Origin: an uncultured Leucobacter sp.
Lineage (GTDB): Bacteria; Actinomycetota; Actinomycetes; Actinomycetales; Microbacteriaceae
DNA length: 7,662 nucleotides
Direction: 5' to 3'
Assembly: GCA_945952575.1 (NCBI GenBank)
Contig: CAMFIY010000131.1
Coordinates: 1-7,662, forward strand
The notes below the pieces were generated by a model. That model was not told the origin of the DNA. It worked only from the letters and a program-made list of their open reading frames with translations, and did not search any database. Below, piece after piece: positions 1 to 5,654 of the stretch; the stretch's first letter is position 1, and each line of letters begins with the position of its first letter. The translations under genes were made by a program, and so were the position numbers.

Positions 1-92
1 ACTCGCAGCACCCCTACACGCAGGCGCTCCTCGCGGCGATGCCCGCCAGGCTCGAGAAGTCACCCGAACAGCGGCCGGAGGGGCAGTCATGA
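1..92 (+). CDS. ABC transporter ATP-binding protein, C-terminal fragment (cut by window edge)
   Basis: Only the last 29 codons plus the TGA stop (90-92) are visible, in the frame starting at base 3. The peptide begins SQHPYTQALLAAMP, the conserved tail of oligopeptide/dipeptide/nickel-type importer ATPases (DppD/OppD group), where HPYT precedes the C-terminal region that contacts the partner subunit. The stop overlaps the start of the next ATPase gene as ATGA (89-92), so the two are translationally coupled and presumably form the NBD heterodimer of one importer. The permease genes expected in such an operon are not in the window and probably lie upstream. The family call is firm despite the short piece; the substrate is unknown. 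Confidence 0.85.
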   Translation, partial: SQHPYTQALLAAMPARLEKSPEQRPEGQS

Positions 93-934
93 TCCAGAAC
101 CGCATGCCGGTCCCCGGCGCTCCGCTCCTCGAGGTGCGCGGGCTCACGAAGCGCTTCAACCACGGCGCGGTCACCGCGGCCGCGGACATCTCGTTCACGA
201 TCGAGCGCGGCGGCAGCCTCGGCATCGTCGGCGAGTCCGGATCGGGCAAGACCACGGTCTCGCGGATCGTCGCCGGGCTCGAGCGCGCCGACTCCGGCGA
301 CGTGCTCGTCGACGGCACCGCGCTCGCGACCGGTCGCGGGGTACGCCAGCGGATGGCCCGAGCGCGCGTCATGCAGATGGTGTTCCAGGATCCCTACCAG
401 AGCCTGGACCCGCGCCAGAACGCGCGGGAGGCGCTCGCCGAGATCATCGCGCTGCACACCGATCGCGCAGGCGCCGCGCGGACGGCCCGCGTGAACGAGC
501 TCCTCGATCAGGTGGGTCTCGACGAGGCGGCCTCCCGCCGCATGCCCCGGGACCTCTCGGGGGGCCAGCGCCAGCGCGTCGCCATCGCACGCGCACTCGC
601 GGCCGAGCCCGAGCTGCTGATACTCGACGAGGCGGTGGCCGCGCTCGACGTCTCCATCCAGGCCCAGATCCTGCGACTGCTCGACGGGATCAGGCAGGAG
701 ACGGGCGTCTCGCTGATGTTCGTCAGCCACGATCTCGAGGTCGTGCGCTGGATCACGGACGAAGTGCTGGTCATGTTCCGCGGACGCGCCGTCGAGGCCG
801 GCCGTACCGCCGAGGTGCTCGCTGCGCCGAGGCATCCCTACACCCGCCTGCTGCTCGCGAGCGTCCCGACCCTCGACTGGGATCCTCGCGCCGTGGCGAC
901 CGCGCGGCGCGAGTTCATCGCCGCGAACGCCTGA
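89..934 (+). CDS. Peptide/nickel-type ABC importer ATP-binding protein (DppF/OppF-like)
   Basis: A 281-residue cytoplasmic ATPase that powers solute import by an oligopeptide-type (PepT family) ABC transporter. Visible motifs in order: Walker A GESGSGKT at residues 48-55, Q-loop in VFQDPYQSLDPR with Gln100, signature LSGGQ at 156-160, Walker B LLILDE at 176-181, D-loop ALDVS at 185-189 and H-loop His214 in FVSHDL. HPYTRLLLASVP near 249-260 is the C-terminal motif typical of the DppF/OppF group. After the Walker B glutamate the sequence is AVAALDVS rather than the usual PTSALDVS, a variation that leaves the catalytic Glu intact. The start is supported by GGAGGGG at 77-83, 5 nt before the ATG, and by the ATGA overlap with the preceding ATPase. 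The length is slightly short for the group, which often has a longer C-terminal extension. All catalytic motifs are present, so it should be active; substrate cannot be read from the ATPase. Confidence 0.95.
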   Translation: MIQNRMPVPGAPLLEVRGLTKRFNHGAVTAAADISFTIERGGSLGIVGESGSGKTTVSRIVAGLERADSGDVLVDGTALATGRGVRQRMARARVMQMVFQDPYQSLDPRQNAREALAEIIALHTDRAGAARTARVNELLDQVGLDEAASRRMPRDLSGGQRQRVAIARALAAEPELLILDEAVAALDVSIQAQILRLLDGIRQETGVSLMFVSHDLEVVRWITDEVLVMFRGRAVEAGRTAEVLAAPRHPYTRLLLASVPTLDWDPRAVATARREFIAANA

Positions 935-991
935 CCCGCGACCCGCGACGGCCGCATCGACACCACCCCATCCACTACGAAGGAGTCACGG

Positions 992-2674
992 ATGACACAC
1001 CCCTCTCCCCTGCTCGCCCGAGCGCGGTCCCGAGTGCCCGCCCGCCTGGTCGCGGCCTCGGCGATCGCCGGCGCCCTCGCGCTGAGCGCCTGCTCATCGG
1101 CGACCGGCGGCACCGGCGGCGGTTCCACGGCCGGAGTCCCCGAGATCACCTCCTCGCTTCCGGCGGCCGGCGGCCAGGCGAAAGAGGTCACCTGGGCGCT
1201 CTACAACGAACCCACCTCGCTCGATCCGATCAAGATCAGCGACTTCCCGCCGCAGCAGGTGATCACCAACGTCTGCGAGAGCATGCTCACGCTCACCCCC
1301 GACATGACGATCGTCCCGAACCTGGCCGAGTCGTACGAGAACCCCGAGCCCACGAAGTGGGTCTTCCATCTGCGCAGCGGCGTGAAGTTCCACGGCGGCG
1401 GCACCATGACCGCCGAGGACGTGGTCTACAGCATGAAGCGCTCGGCGAACTACGACCTCGGGTCGATGGTGGCCGGCGCCTACGATCAGGTGAAGTCGAT
1501 GGAGGCGACCGGCCCCCTGGAGGTCACGGTGACGCTGAAGCAGCCCGACGTCACCTTCGTCCAGGAGATGGCCACGAGCTCGGGTCGCGTGGTCAGCAAG
1601 GCGACCACCGAGAAGCAGGGTGAGACGCTCGGCACACCGAACGCGCACGCCGACTGCACCGGGCCGTTCAAGCTCACCGAGTGGAAGCCGGGCGAGCGGA
1701 TCACCATCGAGAAGTTCGACGGCTACTGGGACACGGAGCATCTCGCCAGGACCGACAAGGTGAACTTCACCTTCGTCCGCGACGCGGCTTCGCGCGTCAA
1801 CGGCATGCTGAGCGGCGAGATCCAGGGTGCGTGGAACGTGCCGCCGTCGGGCTTCGCGAAACTCCGTCAGAGCACCAAGGGCAATCTCTTCTTCGGCGAG
1901 ACCTCGGGCGCGTTCATCGCCTGGGTGTCCAGCCTCGAGGGCGGTCTGAAGGATCAGCGCGTGCGTCAGGCGCTCTCGATGGCGATCGATCGCGAGGGCA
2001 TCATCAAGGCCGCCATGGGCGGTGCGGCGGATCCGCTCTACACGGTGGCCTCGTCGGGCACCTGGGGCTACGCCAAGGAGAAGTTCGCGGCCGCCTCCAA
2101 GGAGATCGCCGCGATGCCCCGCTCCGTCGAGGAGGCGAAGAAGCTCGTCGCCGAGGCGGGTCCGCAGCCGAAGATCACCCTCGCGGTGACGAACGCGCAG
2201 CCGGAGATGCCCATCGTAGCGGCCGAGATCCAGCGCGCCGGCAAGGAGATCGGTCTCGACGTCGACATCAAGACCATGCCCGAGGACATCTACAACTCCC
2301 TGTACTCGGATGCGAAGGCGCGCGAGGGGATCGACATGATCTTCACGACCTGGCAGACCTACTACCCGGATCCGATCTCGCTGTACGTCTTCCTGCAGAG
2401 CGACAACTTCTACAACTACGCCGGATGGAAGAACGATGAGTTCGATCAGCTGGTCTCCACGGCCCGCCAGACGGCGGATCAGGATGAGCGCGCGGATCTG
2501 CTGATCAAGGCGCAGAAGATCGCCGCCGAGGATCCGACCTGGATTCCGATCTTCCAGCCGTACAACCCGGTGTACCTGGCCAAGGGACTGACGGGCGTGC
2601 CGACGGCCGCGATCCAGCACAACGTGCCGTGGGCGCAGGGCCTCGGCGAGGGCGACGCGACCGGCGGCAAGTAG
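992..2674 (+). CDS. ABC transporter substrate-binding lipoprotein, SBP family 5 (peptide/nickel type)
   Basis: A 560-residue extracytoplasmic solute receptor. The N-terminus has arginines (10-18), a hydrophobic stretch (19-31) and the lipobox LSAC with Cys34 as the lipidated residue, followed by a Gly/Ser/Thr-rich linker to about residue 47. The mature part shows family-5 landmarks: EPTSLDPI near 73-80, a W-x-F-x-L-R-x-G-V-x-F-H-x-G segment at 123-136, AEDVVYSMKR at 141-150, TGPFKLTEWKPGE at 223-235 and VRQALSMAIDRE at 324-335. Two extra cysteines, Cys95 and Cys221, sit where relatives usually have other residues and could form a disulfide (inference). AAGGAG at 980-985, 6 nt before ATG, fixes the start. 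It lies 57 bp after the ATPase with no obvious terminator between, and is the last operon gene, since a hairpin terminator follows. Receptor-last order is less common than receptor-first. Substrate is probably a peptide or similar small molecule; not determinable here. Confidence 0.94.
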   Translation: MTHPSPLLARARSRVPARLVAASAIAGALALSACSSATGGTGGGSTAGVPEITSSLPAAGGQAKEVTWALYNEPTSLDPIKISDFPPQQVITNVCESMLTLTPDMTIVPNLAESYENPEPTKWVFHLRSGVKFHGGGTMTAEDVVYSMKRSANYDLGSMVAGAYDQVKSMEATGPLEVTVTLKQPDVTFVQEMATSSGRVVSKATTEKQGETLGTPNAHADCTGPFKLTEWKPGERITIEKFDGYWDTEHLARTDKVNFTFVRDAASRVNGMLSGEIQGAWNVPPSGFAKLRQSTKGNLFFGETSGAFIAWVSSLEGGLKDQRVRQALSMAIDREGIIKAAMGGAADPLYTVASSGTWGYAKEKFAAASKEIAAMPRSVEEAKKLVAEAGPQPKITLAVTNAQPEMPIVAAEIQRAGKEIGLDVDIKTMPEDIYNSLYSDAKAREGIDMIFTTWQTYYPDPISLYVFLQSDNFYNYAGWKNDEFDQLVSTARQTADQDERADLLIKAQKIAAEDPTWIPIFQPYNPVYLAKGLTGVPTAAIQHNVPWAQGLGEGDATGGK

Positions 2675-2700
2675 CCTTCGGCACCCGCCCGGCAAGGAAG

Positions 2701-2736
2701 AAGCCGGGCTCCCGATCGTCGGGAGCCCGGCTTTCT
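2701..2736 (+). terminator. Intrinsic terminator of the ABC importer operon, probably bidirectional
   Basis: A perfect 15-bp inverted repeat, AAGCCGGGCTCCCGA at 2701-2715 against TCGGGAGCCCGGCTT at 2719-2733, with a 3-nt loop and a short T-rich tail (TTTCT). It begins 27 nt after the SBP stop. Read on the minus strand the same stem is followed by a pyrimidine-rich CTTCTTCC tract, so it can also stop the converging yceI transcript. Confidence 0.9.
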
Positions 2737-2743
2737 CGCGTCC

Positions 2744-2829
2744 GCGGATTCAGTCCTGAACCAGCTGGGCTGGTGAGCCCACCAGCTCTGGTGACCGAAT
2801 CCTGCGGATTCAGTCCTGAACCAGAGCTG
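2744..2829. repeat. Nested direct and inverted repeats derived from the yceI 3' end
   Basis: A 21-bp segment occurs twice without mismatch, at 2744-2764 (A) and 2804-2824 (C), exactly 60 bp apart. C contains the yceI stop codon and its last codons, so A is a second copy of the gene's tail lying beyond the stop. Between them, 2782-2805 (B) is an inverted imperfect copy: B reverse-complemented matches C through GGATTC, one mismatch, GTC, a 4-nt gap and then the 10-bp ACCAGAGCTG (2783-2792 pairs with 2820-2829). B can pair with C, or with A with the help of TGGGCT/AGCCCA at 2766-2771 and 2776-2781, giving two mutually exclusive hairpins. No coding function is seen. Confidence 0.8.
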
Positions 2830-3370
2830 CCTGGACGTCCAGGCTGATGGTGACGTCGGATCCGAGCAGGAGGCCGCCCTTCTCGAGCGGAGCGTTCCAG
2901 GTGAGACCGAAGTCCTCGCGCTTCACGACGGTGGTCGCGGTGAAGCCGGCCTTGTAGTTGCCGTACGCGTCCTCGCCGAAGCCGCCGAACTCGAACTTGA
3001 AGGTGACCGGCTTGGTCACACCGCGCATGGTGAGGTCGCCGTCGACGAGGAAGTCGCCGCCATCCTCGCGAGCGCCGGTCGAGACGAAGCTGAGCTCCGG
3101 GTGCTCCTCTGCGGCGAAGAAGTCGCCCGTGCGGAGGTGGCCGTCGCGGTTCGGCTCGTTGGTGTTGACCGAGGCGACCTCAGCGGTGGCCTTCACGCTC
3201 GACTCGAGCGGGTTCTCGGCGGTGACGAAGCTGGCGTCGAACTTCTCGAACTTGCCCTTGACCTTGCTGATCGCGAGGTGGCGGACCGAGAAGCCGACCT
3301 CGGAGTGCGTGGGATCGATGACCCAGGCGCCGGTGCGGTAGCCGGGGATCTGATCTGCGGTGATGGACAT
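2810..3370 (-). CDS. YceI-family lipocalin-like protein (putative polyisoprenoid-binding)
   Basis: A 186-residue protein of the YceI family, whose members form an extended lipocalin-like beta barrel that binds long isoprenoid or other amphiphilic ligands. Family segments visible: WVIDPTHSEVGFSVRHL (16-32), VKGKF (37-41), HLRTGDFFAAEEHPELSF (78-95), GDLTMRGVTKPVTF (111-124) and FGLTWNAPLEKGG (154-166). There is no signal peptide or lipobox, so unlike the periplasmic E. coli namesake it should be cytoplasmic. I chose ATG at 3368-3370 because GGAGG (3377-3381 on the minus strand) lies 6 nt upstream and the family fold begins soon after; an in-frame TTG at 3406 would add 12 unconserved residues and bury that site. 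It is preceded by its own promoter and a RosR-like operator, pointing to control by a MarR-type redox or stress sensor not encoded in the window. The physiological ligand is unknown. Confidence 0.93.
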   Translation of the reverse strand: MSITADQIPGYRTGAWVIDPTHSEVGFSVRHLAISKVKGKFEKFDASFVTAENPLESSVKATAEVASVNTNEPNRDGHLRTGDFFAAEEHPELSFVSTGAREDGGDFLVDGDLTMRGVTKPVTFKFEFGGFGEDAYGNYKAGFTATTVVKREDFGLTWNAPLEKGGLLLGSDVTISLDVQAALVQD

Positions 3371-3410
3371 TGCTTGCCTCCAGTTGGATGGTGTCGGTAC
3401 GGTCAAACTT

Positions 3411-3428
3411 TTGTTGATGTTTCAACTA
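3411..3428 (-). promoter_or_regulatory. Palindromic operator resembling the RosR (MarR-family) binding site
   Basis: The plus strand reads TTGTTGATGTTTCAACTA. GTTGA (3413-3417) and TCAAC (3422-3426) are perfect inverted half-sites around 4 nt. From memory, the consensus published for the hydrogen peroxide-sensitive MarR-type regulator RosR of C. glutamicum is TTGTTGAYRYRTCAACWA; this site matches 17 of 18 positions. It lies 5 bp downstream of the predicted yceI -10 box and covers the expected transcription start, the position for steric repression. That a RosR-like protein binds here is inference. Confidence 0.75.
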
Positions 3429-3433
3429 AATCG

Positions 3434-3463
3434 AGAATAGCGCACTTTTACTTGAAAGTGCAA
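3434..3463 (-). promoter_or_regulatory. Predicted promoter of yceI
   Basis: On the minus strand TTGCAC (3458-3463) is a good -35 element and TATTCT (3434-3439) a good -10, separated by 18 bp. The start of transcription is expected near 3427, about 56 nt before the ATG. The area is markedly AT-richer than the rest of the window. Confidence 0.7.
3442..3461. promoter_or_regulatory. Second inverted repeat within the yceI promoter
   Basis: GCACTTT (3442-3448) and AAAGTGC (3455-3461) form a perfect 7-bp inverted repeat with a 6-nt spacer, filling the spacer of the yceI promoter and overlapping its -35 box. An overlapping CTTG-N6-CAAG (3451-3464) gives a further small palindrome. It does not resemble the RosR-like site, so a second regulator is possible. 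No specific protein can be named. Confidence 0.5.
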
Positions 3464-3485
3464 GCAAATTCTCCGCGTGTTTCAT

Positions 3486-3507
3486 GAACGGCGGCTCCAC
3501 GCCGTTC
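3486..3507 (-). terminator. Possible terminator hairpin after gatD
   Basis: GAACGGCG (3486-3493) and CGCCGTTC (3500-3507) form a perfect 8-bp stem with a 6-nt loop, located 29 nt beyond the gatD stop on the minus strand. A smaller stem, GGCGG-CT-CCGCC (3508-3519), lies next to it, and CGGCGGCTCC occurs twice (3489-3498 and 3507-3516). No T-run follows, so this may be a weak or factor-assisted terminator. Confidence 0.5.
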
Positions 3508-3536
3508 GGCGGCTCCGCCTCGCGCCTCCGGAGCGC

Positions 3537-4262
3537 TCAGCGCGGGCGGGACTTGGCCGCGGCCCGCGCCCGCGCCGCGGTGGGGTCCTCCCCCGCCACC
3601 GGCTCGAACGAGCCGTAGCGGCGCCGGGCCGCCTCGCCGATCAGGAAGTCGCTGATCGCCGGATTCTTGGGCAGGAGGGATCCGTGCAGATAGCTGCCGA
3701 TCACGTTGCCCGTGCGCGCACCCTCGACGCCGTCGCGCGGATTGTTTCCGGCGCCGGAGACCACCCGGCCGAGGGGCAGCGATCCGGGGCCGAGCACGGT
3801 GTCGCCGCTGTGGTTCTCGAATCCGATGATCTCGCCGAACTCGTCGCTCTCGACGACGATGTTGCCGATCATCCGCTCGTCGCCGCCCCGCGTCTCGACG
3901 TCGAGCACGCCGATCCCGGTGAGCTCCGCGCCGTCATGGGTGAGGAAGCGGTGGCCGAAGAGCTGGTACAGCCCGCAGATCATCAGCATCGGCGTACCGT
4001 CATCCGCCCGGGCGCGCAATGCGTCTGCGCGCAGCAGGAGATCCTCGGCGACACGGCCCTGCCCGGAGTCCTGCCCGCCTCCGCCGAGGACGATGTCGAT
4101 CTGCTCGGGAAGCGGATCGCCGGGATTCACCTCGACCACGCGGGGCTCGAAACCCTGAGAGCGCGCGCGGCGGGCCAGGGCCAGCACATTCCCGCGATCG
4201 CCGTAGATGTTCATGTCGCGCGGATAGAGCGACACGATGACCAGTTCCCGGTTGTCGCTCAC
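3537..4262 (-). CDS. gatD: Lipid II isoglutaminyl synthase, glutaminase subunit GatD
   Basis: A 241-residue class I glutamine amidotransferase subunit of the CobB/CobQ-like type. It hydrolyses glutamine and passes ammonia to MurT, which amidates the alpha-carboxyl of D-Glu in the lipid II stem peptide at the cytoplasmic membrane face. Landmarks: LYPRDMNIYGDRGNV (12-26), the LGGGGQDSGQ oxyanion-type loop (59-68), the nucleophile Cys96 in MLMICGLYQLFG, the FENHSGDT segment (148-155), GAGNNPRDG (170-178) and His193 in YLHGSLLPKNP. Cys96 and His193 correspond to the Cys94/His189 pair known in Staphylococcus aureus GatD. The C-terminal 15 residues are Arg/Ala-rich and look disordered. Start is GTG at 4260-4262, overlapping the murT stop as GTGA, with GGAGGA (4269-4274) 6 nt upstream. 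Both key residues are intact, so the subunit should be active with MurT. Confidence 0.96.
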   Translation of the reverse strand: MSDNRELVIVSLYPRDMNIYGDRGNVLALARRARSQGFEPRVVEVNPGDPLPEQIDIVLGGGGQDSGQGRVAEDLLLRADALRARADDGTPMLMICGLYQLFGHRFLTHDGAELTGIGVLDVETRGGDERMIGNIVVESDEFGEIIGFENHSGDTVLGPGSLPLGRVVSGAGNNPRDGVEGARTGNVIGSYLHGSLLPKNPAISDFLIGEAARRRYGSFEPVAGEDPTAARARAAAKSRPR

Positions 4263-5605
4263 CAGATGTCCTCCACCTCGGTCAGTTCTGCGAGTTCTTT
4301 GCGCAGGGCGAGCATCGCCGTGTACGTGCAGAAGATCCGCCTCGGCCTGCCGACGCCGTCGACCGGCATGGTCCGCTCGCGGAAGCCCCGGAGCGCACGG
4401 CTCAGATCCTCCTCGACCCGCCCGATCGGCACGTCATCGTGTTCGAGCCGGAGCGCCATGTCCCAGGCGCGCGTGCCCGAGACCGTGTCGACACCCTCGT
4501 CCGCCAGACTGCCGAAGTCGACGTCCCACAGCCACGACATGTCCCGACCGTCGGCGTACTGATCGTTGATCGCGATCATGGCCGAGACCCCCGCGGCGTC
4601 GAAGGATGCGAGGCCGAGCCGGAAACCCGCCGGGTTCTTGACCAGGACGAGCTCGAGCGGCAGCCCGTCGAGCTCCAGCTGCTCGCCTCGCCCGAAGGCC
4701 GGGCGCACCTCGGCCAGCGCCGAGATCAGCCGATCGGTCGTCGCCTCGGCGCGGAAGCGATCCGGGCCGGCATCGCCGGCCGGGCCGCCCGCGAAGACCA
4801 TGCGCGCCGTCGCCAGCGCCGCTGCCGCGTTGAACGTGTTGTAGAGCCCCTCCAGCTTGAGCGAGGTGCGGTGATCGACGTCGTCGACACGGAACACCGC
4901 CTCGTGGTCCCCCAACTCGACGAGCATCACGTCGGCGGGCCCTCGATCGGCGCCCGTGTCCGACGCCGCATGGGCCGACCCTCCCGAGTGGAAGTCGTCA
5001 TCGCTCGGGAACATCGCGCGCAGTTCGTCCGAGAGGCCGAACTGCCGGACCTCGACCCGCCCGGCCGCCGCGGCACCGATCTCAGCGAGAAGGCGGTCCT
5101 CCCGGTTCACGATCACGCCGTTCGTCGTGGCGTCGGCGAGCCGTCGCAGCAGCTTCGCCGTGGTGTCGATCTCACCGAAACGGTCGAGCTGATCCCGCAG
5201 CACGTTCAACAGCAGCGTGAAGTTCGGCTTCACCCGTTCGATGAAGTGCATGGCGTGCGCCTCGTCGAGCTCGAGCACCGCGATATCGGCGTCGAGCCTG
5301 CCGCCGAGCGAGCATTGCGCGAGCGCTGCCGCGATGACGCCGCGTGAGAAGTTGGACCCGGTACGGTTCGTGAACACCGTGAGCCCCTGCGCCTCGAGAA
5401 GCTCGACGATCATCTTCGTCGTCGTGGTCTTGCCGTTCGTGCCGCTCACCGCCACCACGCCGTGGGGCAGCCGCTCCAGCACGCGGGCGAGGAATCCGGG
5501 ATCGATCCGCTCGATCACGAGACCCGGCAGCGCCGACCCGCCGCCGCGCAACCGTGCCAGCTGCCTGACCGACTTGCCGATCACGGCCGAGAGCACATCG
5601 CGCAT
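4259..5605 (-). CDS. murT: Lipid II isoglutaminyl synthase, Mur-ligase-like subunit MurT
   Basis: A 448-residue ATP-dependent subunit of the MurT-GatD complex. It activates the alpha-carboxyl of D-Glu on lipid II and accepts ammonia from GatD to make D-isoglutamine, which promotes cross-linking in many Gram-positive bacteria. Domains in order: N-terminal segment, Mur ligase central domain with P-loop VSGTNGKTTTT (53-63), TNRTGSNFSRG (79-89), VLELDEAHA (110-118) and LLLNVLRDQLDRFGE (131-145), the LKLEGLYNTFNAAAALA segment (249-265), and a DUF1727-type C-terminal domain with VLVKNPAGF (320-328) and DMSWLWDVDF (355-364), near the Asp that completes the GatD triad in staphylococcal MurT. The Cys4 zinc ribbon known in S. 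aureus MurT is missing: only Cys98 and Cys426 occur, and residues 200-226 are an Asp/Ser/Gly/Ala-rich loop. No usable ribosome site precedes the ATG; TACGCT sits 7 nt upstream, so a leaderless transcript is likely. First gene of the murT-gatD operon. Confidence 0.96.
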   Translation of the reverse strand: MRDVLSAVIGKSVRQLARLRGGGSALPGLVIERIDPGFLARVLERLPHGVVAVSGTNGKTTTTKMIVELLEAQGLTVFTNRTGSNFSRGVIAAALAQCSLGGRLDADIAVLELDEAHAMHFIERVKPNFTLLLNVLRDQLDRFGEIDTTAKLLRRLADATTNGVIVNREDRLLAEIGAAAAGRVEVRQFGLSDELRAMFPSDDDFHSGGSAHAASDTGADRGPADVMLVELGDHEAVFRVDDVDHRTSLKLEGLYNTFNAAAALATARMVFAGGPAGDAGPDRFRAEATTDRLISALAEVRPAFGRGEQLELDGLPLELVLVKNPAGFRLGLASFDAAGVSAMIAINDQYADGRDMSWLWDVDFGSLADEGVDTVSGTRAWDMALRLEHDDVPIGRVEEDLSRALRGFRERTMPVDGVGRPRRIFCTYTAMLALRKELAELTEVEDIW

Positions 5606-5612
5606 AGCCTCT

Positions 5613-5618
5613 AGCGTA
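5613..5618 (-). promoter_or_regulatory. Predicted -10 element for leaderless murT transcript
   Basis: TACGCT on the minus strand ends 7 nt before the murT ATG (5605). This places the expected transcription start on or next to the start codon. AGAGG is only 2 nt from the ATG, too close to act as a ribosome-binding site. No convincing -35 is seen. Confidence 0.55.
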
Positions 5619-5642
5619 GTGGGCGGCCCCGCGCGCCGCTGT

Positions 5643-5648
5643 TACGCT
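5643..5648 (+). promoter_or_regulatory. Predicted -10 element for leaderless phzF-like transcript
   Basis: TACGCT, extended to TGTTACGCT, ends 6 nt before the ATG at 5655, with no Shine-Dalgarno sequence between. It is the exact inverted partner of the murT hexamer (AGCGTA at 5613-5618), 24 bp away, in the 49-bp divergent gap. Confidence 0.55.
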
Positions 5649-5654
5649 CGCACC

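Noticed and set aside
14..835. 273-codon minus-strand open frame opposite the ABC ATPase
   Set aside because: No motif, and biased composition mirroring the codon structure of the real ATPase gene.
935..991. Possible promoter or terminator between the ATPase and substrate-binding protein genes
   Set aside because: Only short CGACCCG-type repetition and a ribosome site are visible; no -10/-35 pair or stable hairpin.
1094..2695. 533-codon minus-strand open frame opposite the substrate-binding protein
   Set aside because: Arg/Gly/His/Leu-rich translation without recognisable domains, lying wholly opposite a gene with clear family motifs.
3371..3406. N-terminal extension of YceI from a TTG codon
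   Set aside because: It would place the good GGAGG ribosome site inside the coding region and add residues not expected for the family; ATG at 3370 fits better.
3477..4562. 361-codon plus-strand open frame opposite gatD
   Set aside because: Composition is that of an antisense shadow, while gatD on the other strand has catalytic residues and correct family length.
4439..5347. 302-codon plus-strand open frame opposite murT
   Set aside because: Arg/Glu/Val/His-rich shadow frame with no motif; murT is certain on the other strand.
5217..5654. Upstream extension of the phzF-like frame
   Set aside because: The extra 146 codons are antisense to murT, and family similarity begins only after ATG 5655.
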